From Rhodospirillales bacterium (GTDB taxonomy: Bacteria; Pseudomonadota; Alphaproteobacteria; JAJFIK01), in NCBI GenBank assembly GCA_021775005.1, contig JAJFIK010000028.1:1-64000 (forward strand): 64,000 nt of DNA, read 5' to 3'. Numbering within the stretch: the first letter of the stretch is position 1; each line of letters opens with the position of its first letter. Of the stretch, positions 1 through 9,121 are shown piece by piece. Both the position numbers and the translations under genes were made by a program. The notes below the pieces were generated by a model. It was not told where the DNA came from. It searched no databases and was given only the letters and a program-made list of their open reading frames with translations.

Positions 1-1653
1 GCCGATATACATCCGGCCTTGATGAAGCGTGATGTCATTGACGGCGGCACCATCAATATTCAGGTCAAACACTTGCGCTGAAAGGAACCCTGAGCCGTGA
101 CCGCCTGTTAAGTACGGCAAGCCGGGGATGAATTCGGCGGATGCATTTTCAAATTCAAATTGTAGATCCAGCACTTCAGCAGGAAACGGCACACTCGCCA
201 AACTGCCCGGCGGCGCGTTCACCGTGATCGTTGCGTGACTGGCAAAGCCGGAAAACAGGTTTTCGTCAATCCAATCGCGCGCGCCAAGACCGCGCGTTCG
301 CGGCCAATAGGCCAGGATAGAGCGGCCCTGCACGTTTTCGGCTGTGCCAGAAAGATAGGCCTCAATCTCACCGCTGGCATCACTGATCAAGCCACTAAGC
401 TCAATCGTCGCGCCTTCCGTCTCGCCATTGAAATTACGGATCGTCAAGGTGCGGGTCCGATCATCAACGCGCACATCGAGATCAAGGCGCTCATAGATCA
501 CCGGACGATCCTGAATACTGGGCACAAAGATCGACATATCTTCCGCTGTGACATCAACTTCAAACGCGATGGGCCGCCAAGTATCAGTTTCATCGGTCTC
601 GACGGATACGGCACCGGTCAGCGCAAGCCGGTTGTCGCCAGCTTGATACGTCAGCCGTCTGACTTGCGCGGCGCGTTCCTTCACATTGAAGGTGCCCACG
701 AAGGCCGCGGAATCCACTGGAACTGGCTCATCGAAAAATCCTGGCAAAGCGAACTGGCCGCTGCCCACCACAATGGAAAGATCCGCCGACAAAATCTCGC
801 CCTGGCCGGTAACTTCCATATTTGCGGTGCCGCGTACGGGGATATCGATCCCCTGAAGGGCAGCAAGGGCCGGGACAGTAATGGCAATATGTGCCGGGTT
901 GAGATCGCTAAATTCGGCTGAGACATTGCCGAGCTCGGCGACAGGATCATAAAGCCCTTCAATATTGAGCGACCATCTGCGCCCGCCCACTTCCACATCC
1001 GCATCCAGATCGATGCGCAGACCTTCATCGCCGCGGGCAAATGAAAGCCGGGCATCCGGTGCGCGCCAAAACGAATTTGTTTGGGCGTCGAAAAACCGCA
1101 AGGTGCTGCCACTGATGGCAAAGCCGCGCAAATATCCAGCGCGCGTTGATGGGTCAGGTTCGGAAGCAAGCAATGCCAAAATGGCCTCAACAATGCCAAG
1201 CGGCGGTGCATCTTCTGCGCGGCGCGTTTGCCCGGCCGTTGAAAGACCCAATTGAAGGCTGCCATCTTGACGCCTGATCACCAGCGTCGTGGCGCCTGAG
1301 AATTCAATCCAAGAGGGCGCGATCATGCCGCGCAACAAGGCATCAAAGCTGACGCCAATCTCCGCCTGCGGCACCTCGGCCACCAACGCATCGCCTTCGC
1401 CATAAATCTCGACACGGCGCACATTCAATCGGAAGGCACGTTCCTCCCCAACCCAAACAAGGGTGGGATCACGAAAATCTATGGTCAAAGGGGTGAACGC
1501 GTCTGCGAAGGCCGCTCTAACTGTGGGCGTCGCAAAGGCCACAGAAACCGGGGCGCGCATAACCATGGCAATGCCAATGCCGATCACAAGGATCAGCACC
1601 AACAAAACGCCTGCACCGGCTAAGAGAAAGTGTTTGGCTTTGGGTTGGATCAC
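1..1653 (-). CDS. AsmA/YhdP-like DUF3971 envelope protein (3' end outside window)
   Basis: The minus strand is open from a GTG at 1651-1653 to the left edge, 551 codons, with an in-frame TGA just upstream of the GTG. The product starts with a short basic segment and one membrane helix (about residues 10-30), followed by a long, mostly beta-strand, Asp/Val-rich region. This is the pattern of DUF3971/AsmA-like proteins related to YhdP, inner-membrane-anchored proteins that span the periplasm and are implicated in phospholipid transport to the outer membrane. The C-terminal part is missing, so family assignment rests on the anchor, the composition and phrases such as ARDWIDENLFSG. Assignment to the superfamily is fairly secure; the exact role is inferred. 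Confidence 0.75.
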   Translation of the reverse strand, partial: MIQPKAKHFLLAGAGVLLVLILVIGIGIAMVMRAPVSVAFATPTVRAAFADAFTPLTIDFRDPTLVWVGEERAFRLNVRRVEIYGEGDALVAEVPQAEIGVSFDALLRGMIAPSWIEFSGATTLVIRRQDGSLQLGLSTAGQTRRAEDAPPLGIVEAILALLASEPDPSTRAGYLRGFAISGSTLRFFDAQTNSFWRAPDARLSFARGDEGLRIDLDADVEVGGRRWSLNIEGLYDPVAELGNVSAEFSDLNPAHIAITVPALAALQGIDIPVRGTANMEVTGQGEILSADLSIVVGSGQFALPGFFDEPVPVDSAAFVGTFNVKERAAQVRRLTYQAGDNRLALTGAVSVETDETDTWRPIAFEVDVTAEDMSIFVPSIQDRPVIYERLDLDVRVDDRTRTLTIRNFNGETEGATIELSGLISDASGEIEAYLSGTAENVQGRSILAYWPRTRGLGARDWIDENLFSGFASHATITVNAPPGSLASVPFPAEVLDLQFEFENASAEFIPGLPYLTGGHGSGFLSAQVFDLNIDGAAVNDITLHQGRMYIG

Positions 1654-1891
1654 GCGTGGGTCATTCCAGGGTCAATATGCGCTGTCGCATTCTGTTGCTC
1701 CGACAAACAGGCCTGTCGGCATCGGGCCATAGCCCCCCCGAAGCACCCCGCCCGCTTCCTAACAGGTTTTAGTGCGAAAAACAGCCCATGACCTCTTCTG
1801 TGAGGGGAGCCACGTCTTGCGCGCTGAAGCGGGTTTGACCATGATCCGCGGAATTATTCCACCCTTCATTTTCATATCGGGAGGCAAGATC

Positions 1892-2380
1892 ATGGCCGCG
1901 AAAACCGCACTCAAGGTAGGGGCCAAAGCCCCAACATTCAATTTGCCCACGGACGAGGGCAACAATGTGGCCCTGAAAGACCTTGCCGGCAAAATTGTCG
2001 TGCTCTTCTTTTATCCCAAAGACGATACCCCGGGCTGTACTTTGGAAGCGCGAGATTTCACAGCCACCTTGGGGCGCTTCAAGCGCGTTGATGCTGTGGT
2101 CATCGGAATCTCCAAAGATAGTGTCGCCAAGCATGGAAAATTCAGAAGCCGGCACGGCCTTAAGGTCATTTTGGGATCTGATGAGGACGGCAAAGTGATT
2201 GAGCGCTATGGCGTCTTGGTCCCAAAAAATATGTTTGGGCGCAAATATATGGGTATCGAGCGATCGACATTTGTTATCGACCGATCCGGCAAGATCGCCC
2301 ACATCTGGCGCAAGGTGAATGTGCTTGGCCACGCCGACGACGTACTAGGCAAGGTGAAAGAATTGGCCAAAGCGGAATGA
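1892..2380 (+). CDS. bcp: thioredoxin-dependent thiol peroxidase (BCP/PrxQ), single-Cys type
   Basis: A 162-residue peroxiredoxin that reduces H2O2 and organic hydroperoxides. The AhpC-TSA core is clear, with the BCP signature FFYPKDDTPGCT carrying the peroxidatic Cys (about residue 49). The frame stays open upstream to 1772, but the ATG at 1892 follows a good Shine-Dalgarno (GGGAGG, 1879-1884) and gives the family's usual length. The resolving Cys found five residues later in E. coli Bcp is replaced by Arg (GCTLEAR), and this is the only Cys in the protein, so it must work by a 1-Cys mechanism with an external thiol. The stop overlaps the next start by 4 nt. Confidence 0.93.
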   Translation: MAAKTALKVGAKAPTFNLPTDEGNNVALKDLAGKIVVLFFYPKDDTPGCTLEARDFTATLGRFKRVDAVVIGISKDSVAKHGKFRSRHGLKVILGSDEDGKVIERYGVLVPKNMFGRKYMGIERSTFVIDRSGKIAHIWRKVNVLGHADDVLGKVKELAKAE

Positions 2381-3171
2381 CTGATCGGCCTGGCATAGCG
2401 GCAGCGGCCCGCGCCATCGTGCTTGCAGCGGCCCCTAGCGAAAAAATTGAGCGCTCATTTGAGACCGCCAAAGCCTGGGGCGCAGGCGACCTTATCCTTG
2501 AGCCCCGCGCCATTGCCATGCCTGATACGCCCGGTCGCCCGGCGACGCCGGAATTGCGCCTGCCAACCGAAATGCCCCGGCGCTCCAGCGGGGCCGCGGG
2601 CCGTATCGCCATGCTGCACGCCGTTGCTCATATTGAATTCAACGCCATCAATCTGGCGTGGGATCTCATCGGGCGCTTTGGCCCTGAAGCGAATGACCGC
2701 GATCTGATTGATGACTGGGTCCGTGTGGGCGCGGAAGAAGCGCGTCATTTTCAGATGATCCAGACAAGGCTTCAGGCCCTGGGTTCTGACTATGGCGCCT
2801 TACCCGCTCACGATGGCCTTTGGGAGGCCGCGTCAGCCACGGCGGATAATCTTCTGGCGCGCCTAGCGGTTGTGCCTCTTGTCCTAGAAGCGCGGGGCCT
2901 GGATATGGGGCCGCAAATGGCCACCAAGCTGCAAAGCGCCGGAGATGAGGAAAGCGCTGCTTTGCTTCGGCGCATCCATGAAGATGAAATCGGCCATGTT
3001 GCCGCGGGAATGCGAGCGTTTCAGCGCCTTTGTGCCAAATCAGGACAAGCGCCAGAGACGACTTATCGCCAAATTGTCCAACTGCATTTCAAACAGGGCC
3101 TGAAACCGCCCTTCAATGAGGCCGCGCGCTCAGCGGCGGGTCTTTTACCCCATTTTTACCTTAATGCGTGA
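2377..3171 (+). CDS. DUF455 family ferritin-like protein
   Basis: A 264-residue, helix-rich protein of the DUF455 family, which has a ferritin-like fold. Carboxylate/His metal-binding motifs are spread along the helices: AHIEFNAINLAWD, GAEEARHFQM and EDEIGHVAAGM. This is the pattern of a di-metal four-helix bundle. The start overlaps the bcp stop (ATGA), so the two are very probably translationally coupled; a metal- or redox-related role beside a peroxidase is plausible but inferred. Some databases misname this family rhamnosyltransferase. The biochemical function is unknown. Confidence 0.85.
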   Translation: MTDRPGIAAAARAIVLAAAPSEKIERSFETAKAWGAGDLILEPRAIAMPDTPGRPATPELRLPTEMPRRSSGAAGRIAMLHAVAHIEFNAINLAWDLIGRFGPEANDRDLIDDWVRVGAEEARHFQMIQTRLQALGSDYGALPAHDGLWEAASATADNLLARLAVVPLVLEARGLDMGPQMATKLQSAGDEESAALLRRIHEDEIGHVAAGMRAFQRLCAKSGQAPETTYRQIVQLHFKQGLKPPFNEAARSAAGLLPHFYLNA

Positions 3172-3329
3172 ACAATGCCCCTTAACATATTGGCTGATCT
3201 AAAGTTTTTCGTTGTGCGCCCAAGTGATGGCCTTGTGTTTTGCGGCTGAATTGGGTGATATAGTGATTGGTGTGGGACACTTTAATCCGGTAGCAGGGCA
3301 AAAGCCCGCCCGGGCAGGGGAAGCGTATT

Positions 3330-4691
3330 ATGACCACAGACACTGTGGCCAAGTGGCGTGAGTTTTTCTCACGCATATTTCCCGAACGTCAGATTTATCA
3401 TCGCAGCCGCGGTGAGGTCCACTTTGTTACGGTCCCAGCACACAGGCAGATCATCCTCATTGTCGGCACGATGGGCTTTCTGACCTGGGTCGCTTTCACC
3501 ACCGTCAACGTGGTTTTCAAAGACCAAATCATCGCCAATAAAGATCAGAATTTTTCCACCATGCAGACGCAATACGAAACCCGTGTTGACCGCCTGCAGC
3601 GTGAGATTGACAATGTAAATGGCTCTATGCGGGTGACGCAGGATCGCTTTGAAAGCGAACTTGAACTGCTGCAAGAACGCCAGGAACAGCTTGATCGCCT
3701 TGTTGGTGACCAAGAAGCGCTAAACCTTCAGCATGACGAATTGCGCGATTTAACATCAATCATGGGCAGCGATCCCATGCGCGAAGATGCTGACGGCACC
3801 TCTACCATCCGCATGGCCGTATCCTTTCGGGAGCCCACACTACGGGTGAGCCGCCCTTTGCCGCCGGTGCGGTCCAGCACCGTTGATGGCGTTTCGGCAA
3901 TTCTCGCCACCGCGGCGCAGGCCGGCGAAGTGACGCGCTCGCCGCTCACCAATCGGGCCAATCGCGTTGCGCGGCTGGAAGATCAAATCCGCGAATTTCG
4001 CACAGATCAACGTGATCTGCTGCTTGAAATGGAAGATGAAGTGGTTGATCGGATTTCGCGCCTTAGCTCAATTCTCGACTCAACAGGCATCGACGTGAAT
4101 GCCTTTGTGGGTGAACTGCTTGCAGATGAATTTAACGGCATGGGCGGACCAGGGATCGACCTGGAAGATCTCGATACCTTTGCCGCTATTGATCAAGACA
4201 CGGCCGAATTCAGCCGACATTTGCTGCGCGCGTCGAGCCATCTTGATCAGCTTGCCATCCTCCAGTCGGCGCTTAGCAGTTTGCCGCTGCTTCGCCCGTC
4301 AGATATTTTTCGATTAACCAGCGAATACGGCCCGCGCCGCGATCCGTTTACACGCCGCCTTCAAAACCACCTTGGCATTGATCTTGCTGGTCCCTCAGGC
4401 ACTCCGGTAATGGCGACCGCATCGGGGGTGGTTACCCGCGCCGGAACACAATCAGGCTACGGTCGTATTGTGGTTATCGATCACGGCAACGGGATCGAGA
4501 CGCGCTATGCCCACTTGAGGCGCGTTAATGTTTCGGTGGGTGATGAAGTAACTGTCCGCCAAGTGGTCGGGCAACTTGGCAGTACAGGGCGGAGTACAGG
4601 CCCTCATGTTCACTACGAAGTGCGGTTCCAGAGTGAATCTTTGGACCCCCTTCCCTTTTTAGAGGCAGGTCGTCATGTTTTCGAAAGCTAA
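3330..4691 (+). CDS. membrane-anchored M23 family peptidoglycan metallopeptidase
   Basis: 453 residues. A cytoplasmic N-terminus is followed by one transmembrane helix (about 37-60), a long coiled coil (about 75-135), a linker, and a C-terminal LytM/M23 domain (about 330-440). The Zn-site motifs are present: HLGIDLAGP (first His and Asp) and HVHYEV (HxH). M23 enzymes cut peptide cross-links in peptidoglycan; an intact Zn site argues for an active enzyme rather than an EnvC-type activator. Its last 17 nt overlap the bactofilin gene. M23-bactofilin pairs are a recurring arrangement in bacteria that use bactofilin to localise wall remodelling, so this protein is probably the membrane partner of that scaffold. 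Confidence 0.9.
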   Translation: MTTDTVAKWREFFSRIFPERQIYHRSRGEVHFVTVPAHRQIILIVGTMGFLTWVAFTTVNVVFKDQIIANKDQNFSTMQTQYETRVDRLQREIDNVNGSMRVTQDRFESELELLQERQEQLDRLVGDQEALNLQHDELRDLTSIMGSDPMREDADGTSTIRMAVSFREPTLRVSRPLPPVRSSTVDGVSAILATAAQAGEVTRSPLTNRANRVARLEDQIREFRTDQRDLLLEMEDEVVDRISRLSSILDSTGIDVNAFVGELLADEFNGMGGPGIDLEDLDTFAAIDQDTAEFSRHLLRASSHLDQLAILQSALSSLPLLRPSDIFRLTSEYGPRRDPFTRRLQNHLGIDLAGPSGTPVMATASGVVTRAGTQSGYGRIVVIDHGNGIETRYAHLRRVNVSVGDEVTVRQVVGQLGSTGRSTGPHVHYEVRFQSESLDPLPFLEAGRHVFES

Positions 4692-5226
4692 AGACAATGG
4701 TTCGCCGGAGGCCGCTCACACGAGCGCACCGTCGAATTCAAATAAACGTCCCTCAAAATCCAATGTGCCATCAATTATCTCGTCAGATATGACGGTGATC
4801 GGCACCTTGAATGCCACCGGTGATATTCAAATCGACGGCAAAGTTGAGGGCGACATCAATACAAATTCACTGACCATCGGCGAAAAGGCCGTGGTCAATG
4901 GTGAAGTGCGCGCTGAAGAAGCCATCGTGCGAGGCCATGTGATCGGTTCGATCCGCGCCCGCAAAGTGCATCTTTGCGCCACCAGCCACGTGGAAGGAGA
5001 TATCCTTCATCACGCTCTTGCCGTTGAAACCGGGGCCTTCTTTGAAGGCAATTGCCGCCACAGCGATGATCCGCTTAGCTCGGACTCACCGCAACAAGCT
5101 GCGCCGGGAAAGCCTTCGGCTAGCCCGCGTTCTGCACTTGCTGGTAGTGCACCAGCATCGAACGGTGCCGCAAAGCCTGCGGTAGCGTCCGCAAGCCCGG
5201 GCAGTTCAGCCGCCGCCGCCAGCTAA
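4675..5226 (+). CDS. bactofilin (polymer-forming cytoskeletal protein)
   Basis: 183 residues. A central bactofilin domain (about 38-130) contains the repeating short beta-strands of the right-handed beta-helix (GTLNATGDIQIDGKVEGDI, followed by GEVRAEEAIVRGHVIGSI). It is flanked by a polar N-terminal tail and a low-complexity Ala/Ser/Pro C-terminal tail, both typical of the family. Bactofilins polymerise without nucleotide into membrane-associated filaments that position cell-wall enzymes. The gene starts inside the 3' end of the M23 gene, indicating co-translation, and is followed by a strong intrinsic terminator, so the two form a closed transcription unit end. Confidence 0.93.
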   Translation: MFSKAKDNGSPEAAHTSAPSNSNKRPSKSNVPSIISSDMTVIGTLNATGDIQIDGKVEGDINTNSLTIGEKAVVNGEVRAEEAIVRGHVIGSIRARKVHLCATSHVEGDILHHALAVETGAFFEGNCRHSDDPLSSDSPQQAAPGKPSASPRSALAGSAPASNGAAKPAVASASPGSSAAAAS

Positions 5227-5256
5227 GGCGCTGCTTGAACAAACGTGACGACATGG

Positions 5257-5302
5257 GGGATGCCTGCGGCCTGTTCAATCAGGCTGCGGCATCCCTTTTT
5301 TT
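5257..5302 (+). terminator. intrinsic terminator after bactofilin
   Basis: GGGATGCC (5257-5264) pairs with GGCATCCC (5288-5295); pairing extends inward through the CTGCGGCCTG/CAGGCTGCGG region around a short TTCAAT loop. Seven T residues follow (5296-5302). A long GC stem with a U tail is a textbook Rho-independent terminator for the plus-strand M23-bactofilin unit. There is no U tail on the minus strand, so it is unidirectional and would not stop prfB transcripts. Confidence 0.9.
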
Positions 5303-5336
5303 GTGCGAAAATTTTCACTAACCCAAAGCACAGCCC

Positions 5337-6468
5337 TTAGTCGAGATCCTCGACCACTTTGCCCGAAGTGCCTTTGACCCGTGCCGCCAGGGCCGCGCCC
5401 ATAAACTGATCCAGGTCCCCATCAAGAACCAAATTGGGCTGCGAGCTTTCAACTCCCGTGCGCAAGTCTTTCACCATCTGATAGGGCTGCAGCACGTAAG
5501 AGCGGATCTGGTGTCCCCAACCGATGTCGGTTTTATTGGCAGCTTCTGCTTGCGCTTCATCTTCCCGGCGTTGCAACTCAAGCTCATAGAGCCGCGCGCG
5601 GAGCATGTCCCAGGCCGTGGCCCGGTTCTTGTGCTGCGAGCGTTGGTTTTGACACTGCACCACAATCTTGGTGGGGATATGGGTCAGGCGCACCGCGCTG
5701 TCGGTGGTATTGACGTGCTGCCCGCCCGCACCTGAGGCACGATAGGTGTCCACACGCACATCTTTTTCCTCGATCTCAATATCAATATTGTCGTCAATCA
5801 CCGGAAATACACCCACGGAGGAGAAACTCGTATGGCGCTTGGCGTTGGAATCAAACGGCGAAATGCGTACCAAGCGATGCACGCCGGATTCCGTCTTGAG
5901 CCAGCCATAGGCATTAAGCCCCTTCACCAGTATCGTGGCGGCCTTGATCCCCGCTTCCTCGCCCGCGCTTTCATCGATGATTTCGACTTTCATTTTATGG
6001 GCTTCGGCCCAGCGCACATACATGCGCTCCAGCATGGCCGCCCAATCCTGGCTTTCCGTGCCGCCCGCGCCGGCGTGAATTTCCACGTAGCAATCATTCG
6101 CGTCAGCTTCGCCGGACAGCAGTGTCTCCAGCTCAAGCTTGCCTGCCTCCTTTTGCAAGGCGCGCAGGGCGTTTTCCGCCTCAGCGACCACGTCTTGATC
6201 AGCTTCAGCTTCACCCATTTCGATCAGGTCAAGACTATCGTTGAGGGTCTGTTCCAGCCTGAGACACGCTTGCATCTGGGTATCCAGCGCCGTGCGTTCG
6301 CGCATCACTTTTTGCGCAGCTTCAGGATCATTCCAAAGTTCGGGATCTTCGGCCTGTTGATTTAGCTCTTCAAGACGTTTGACGGCGACATCCCAGTCAA
6401 AGATGCCTCCTTAAGAGAAGCAATGATTCTCGCACAGCATGGGCGAGCGCTTCGACTTCAGCGCGCAT
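5337..6468 (-). CDS. prfB: peptide chain release factor 2, expressed by programmed +1 frameshift
   Basis: RF2 releases peptides at UGA and UAA. The long frame (5337-6308 and slightly upstream) holds the SPF recognition motif ([12 protein letters not shown]) and the GGQ catalytic motif ([12 protein letters not shown]). It lacks the usual N-terminus, which lies in another frame: an ATG at 6468 opens 23 codons that end CAT CTT TGA C. The TGA is at 6399-6397, and AAGGAGG sits three bases before CTT (6412-6406). This is the canonical RF2 autoregulatory frameshift. The product is complement(join(5337..6398,6400..6468)), 376 residues, normal for RF2. It is last in the amidase-PBP1A-prfB block. Confidence 0.96.
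6396..6412 (-). promoter_or_regulatory. prfB programmed +1 frameshift site
   Basis: Read on the minus strand: AAGGAGG, spacer CAT, slippery CTT, stop TGA, then C. The internal Shine-Dalgarno pairs with the 16S tail of the elongating ribosome and pushes it one base forward at CUU, so UGA is bypassed and GAC is read. Scarce RF2 slows termination at UGA and raises frameshifting, a negative feedback loop known from E. coli, where the site is AGG GGG TAT CTT TGA C. Confidence 0.95.
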
Positions 6469-6554
6469 GAGCGATGTCCTGTCTCTTGAGTTGACGTGGC
6501 TGCCGGTTGGGCGCGGACCATAATCAGCCCATAGGGTCCTGTAAAGTGACGCTG

Positions 6555-9029
6555 CTAGTAAAGCCCGCCAGAACCGGAGCGCAGATCATCATCATCCTCT
6601 GACGAAGAGATTCCAAAGCCGTCTTCGCCAACGACGCGGCTCTGCCCTGACGGTTCGGTGCCCGGACGAAAGGCCTCCTCAATGACGTTTAGGTCACCGG
6701 GCTGTGCCAATTGGCCGGTCTCTGCATTGATGCGCACAATACGAATACCTGGCGGGCGACGGAAAGGCACAGGTTGGCCTTGCCCCACTGTGGCACCCAT
6801 AAATTCACCAAAAATTGGCGCCGCCACACGGCCCCCGGTTTCGGCGCGCCCCAACGGGCTTGGCGTATCAAAGCCGACATAGACCCCGACGGTCAGGTCT
6901 GGCGCAAAGCCCATAAACCAGGCGTCACGTTCTTCGTTGGTGGTGCCGGTCTTCCCGCCAAGGGGAACCCCAATGGAGCGCAAGCGTCGACCGGTGCCGC
7001 GCTGCACAACCCCTTCCAGGATCGAAACCACTTGATAGGCTGTGCGGGGATCCAGAACAATTTCACGCTCATCAAGAATTTCGGGCTCAGATTGTCCGAT
7101 CCACTCCGCCGCGTTGCACGCCACGCATTCACGGGTGTCATTTTGAAAAATCGTATTGCCGTATCTATCTTGCACCCGGTCAATAAATGTCGGTGTGACG
7201 CGGCGGCCGCCATTGACGAACTGCGAATAGGCAGCGGTCATGCGGAGCACGGTTGTTTCTCCAGCCCCAAGCGCAAATGCCAGGAACGGATCAAGACGAT
7301 CCACAACGCCGAAGCGTTCCGCAATGGCAACAACGCGCTCCATGCCAATGTCCTGAGCAAGACGCACTGTCATGGCGTTGCGGGAGCGCTCCACACCACT
7401 GCGCAGGGTCGAGGGGCCATAAAATCTGTCGGTGTAATTGTCTGGCCGCCACAGGGGTAGGCCTTCGCCCTGCGGCATCACAAAGGGTGCATCGAGGATA
7501 AGATCAGACGGTGTGCGCCCGGCATCCAGCGCGGCAGCGTAAACGAAGGGCTTAAATGCTGATCCCGGCTGGCGATAGGCTTGGGTCGCGCGATTAAACT
7601 CCGAAGCGTCGAACGAAAACCCGCCGACCATCGCCAGAACCCGGCCGGTGTGGGGGTCCATGGCAACAATGCCGCCGTTGACGCGCGGCACTTGCCGAAG
7701 CGCCCAGTGATGGGAGACCACGCCGTCTTCGGCCTCCACTTGGGCGTTGTCCACAACAATGATGTCGCCCACGGACACGACGTCACTGGGAGCGCTGATA
7801 GCGCCGCCAATGTCAATTCCGTTTTCAGCTTGCGCGCGCGCCCAGGTCATCTCTGACAGCGGGATCACGCCGGTTTCAATCACGCCGTCTTCATCGGGGG
7901 CAAACGAAATGCTGACGGTGGAAGTCCCGTCGTTGACCGCGGTCACAACAGCGCCGCGCCAGGGACTCAGATCGCGGGGCAACTGGGCCGCGTCAAATAC
8001 AGCCGCCAAATCAGTAAGGTCATCGGCGTGCGCTTCAGGACCACGCCAACCGTGGCGTTGATCATAAGCGAATAATCCGTTGCGCAAGGCACGCCGGGCA
8101 ATGTGTTGCATTTCCATATCGACGGTGGTGCGGACGGAAAGACCACCATCCAAAAGCGCGTCATAGCCAAACATGCCTGCAATCTGACGCCGAACCTCTT
8201 CGGCAAAATATTCAGCTTCCACCGACTGTGCGCCTGTCGGGCGCTCAAACACCACAAGCTCTTCGACCTGCGCGGCTTGCATTTCTTCGCGCGTGATGTA
8301 GCCGTTCTCGTGCATGCGGGCGAGCACATAGTTACGCCGCTCCAGCGAGCGGGTGCGCGCGTCTTCATGATCGGGTCGATAATTGTTCGGTGCCTTTGGC
8401 ATCACCGCCAAATAGGCCGCCTCTGCGATGGTTAGCTCTTCCAGTGATTTGTTGAAATAGTTGAGCGCCGCTGCCCCAATGCCGTAGGAGCGCCAGCCGA
8501 GATAAATCTGATTGAGATAAAGCTCAAGTATTTCATCTTTTGTCAGCGCCTCTTCGATGCGCAGCGCCAAAAGCGCCTCGCGTACTTTGCGATCGATGCT
8601 GACTTCGGAGCTGAGAAGAAAATTCTTCGCCACCTGCTGGGTGATCGTTGAGGCCCCTTCCAGGCGGCGGTCTTCAAGATAGTTGAAAACATTGGCAATG
8701 GCCGCGCGCGCAATACCCCGGAAATCAAGACCAGAGTGCTCGTAGAAATTTTTGTCTTCCGCAGAAATAAATGCCGCCGTCACGTGGTCAGGGATCTGCC
8801 CGATGGGCACGAACAAACGTCGCTCATTGGCGTATTCGGCAATCAAGGCGCCGTCGCCGGCGTGCACCCGAGTCATAATCGGCGGCTCGTACTCGGCCAG
8901 CACGGAATGGTCAGGCAGGCCTTCAGAGGCCTTGTCGATATACCAAAGCGCAAAGACCCCGACGCAGAGAGTGGCAATCACCCCCAGCAGAAACAGCACC
9001 CCAAATATGCGAAACAAAATACGCAGCAT
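6555..9029 (-). CDS. mrcA: penicillin-binding protein 1A (bifunctional transglycosylase/transpeptidase)
   Basis: 824 residues from the ATG at 9029, chosen because it puts the basic cap and membrane helix (about 1-30) at the very N-terminus; the frame stays open to 9155 without a good ribosome site. The GT51 glycosyltransferase domain carries SAEDKNFYEHSGLDFRGI. The transpeptidase domain has the serine motif GSAFKPF, the SxN motif ERSRNAM and the KTG motif GGKTGTT. The insert between the domains is typical of PBP1A. It polymerises and cross-links peptidoglycan on the periplasmic face. It lies between the amidase gene and prfB, an order common in alphaproteobacteria. Confidence 0.95.
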   Translation of the reverse strand: MLRILFRIFGVLFLLGVIATLCVGVFALWYIDKASEGLPDHSVLAEYEPPIMTRVHAGDGALIAEYANERRLFVPIGQIPDHVTAAFISAEDKNFYEHSGLDFRGIARAAIANVFNYLEDRRLEGASTITQQVAKNFLLSSEVSIDRKVREALLALRIEEALTKDEILELYLNQIYLGWRSYGIGAAALNYFNKSLEELTIAEAAYLAVMPKAPNNYRPDHEDARTRSLERRNYVLARMHENGYITREEMQAAQVEELVVFERPTGAQSVEAEYFAEEVRRQIAGMFGYDALLDGGLSVRTTVDMEMQHIARRALRNGLFAYDQRHGWRGPEAHADDLTDLAAVFDAAQLPRDLSPWRGAVVTAVNDGTSTVSISFAPDEDGVIETGVIPLSEMTWARAQAENGIDIGGAISAPSDVVSVGDIIVVDNAQVEAEDGVVSHHWALRQVPRVNGGIVAMDPHTGRVLAMVGGFSFDASEFNRATQAYRQPGSAFKPFVYAAALDAGRTPSDLILDAPFVMPQGEGLPLWRPDNYTDRFYGPSTLRSGVERSRNAMTVRLAQDIGMERVVAIAERFGVVDRLDPFLAFALGAGETTVLRMTAAYSQFVNGGRRVTPTFIDRVQDRYGNTIFQNDTRECVACNAAEWIGQSEPEILDEREIVLDPRTAYQVVSILEGVVQRGTGRRLRSIGVPLGGKTGTTNEERDAWFMGFAPDLTVGVYVGFDTPSPLGRAETGGRVAAPIFGEFMGATVGQGQPVPFRRPPGIRIVRINAETGQLAQPGDLNVIEEAFRPGTEPSGQSRVVGEDGFGISSSEDDDDLRSGSGGLY

Positions 9030-9121
9030 GCCCCGATCCACTGAAATCGCGCCTTGGTTGACGCCTGTCCTTGTTATAGCCCGCAGGAGGCCTATCCCGC
9101 GACTGTGACGCTGTGATGGCA

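Noticed and set aside
235-921. 228-codon plus-strand frame near the left edge
   Set aside because: It is the shadow of the minus-strand AsmA/DUF3971-like gene, which has a membrane anchor and coherent protein composition through the whole region.
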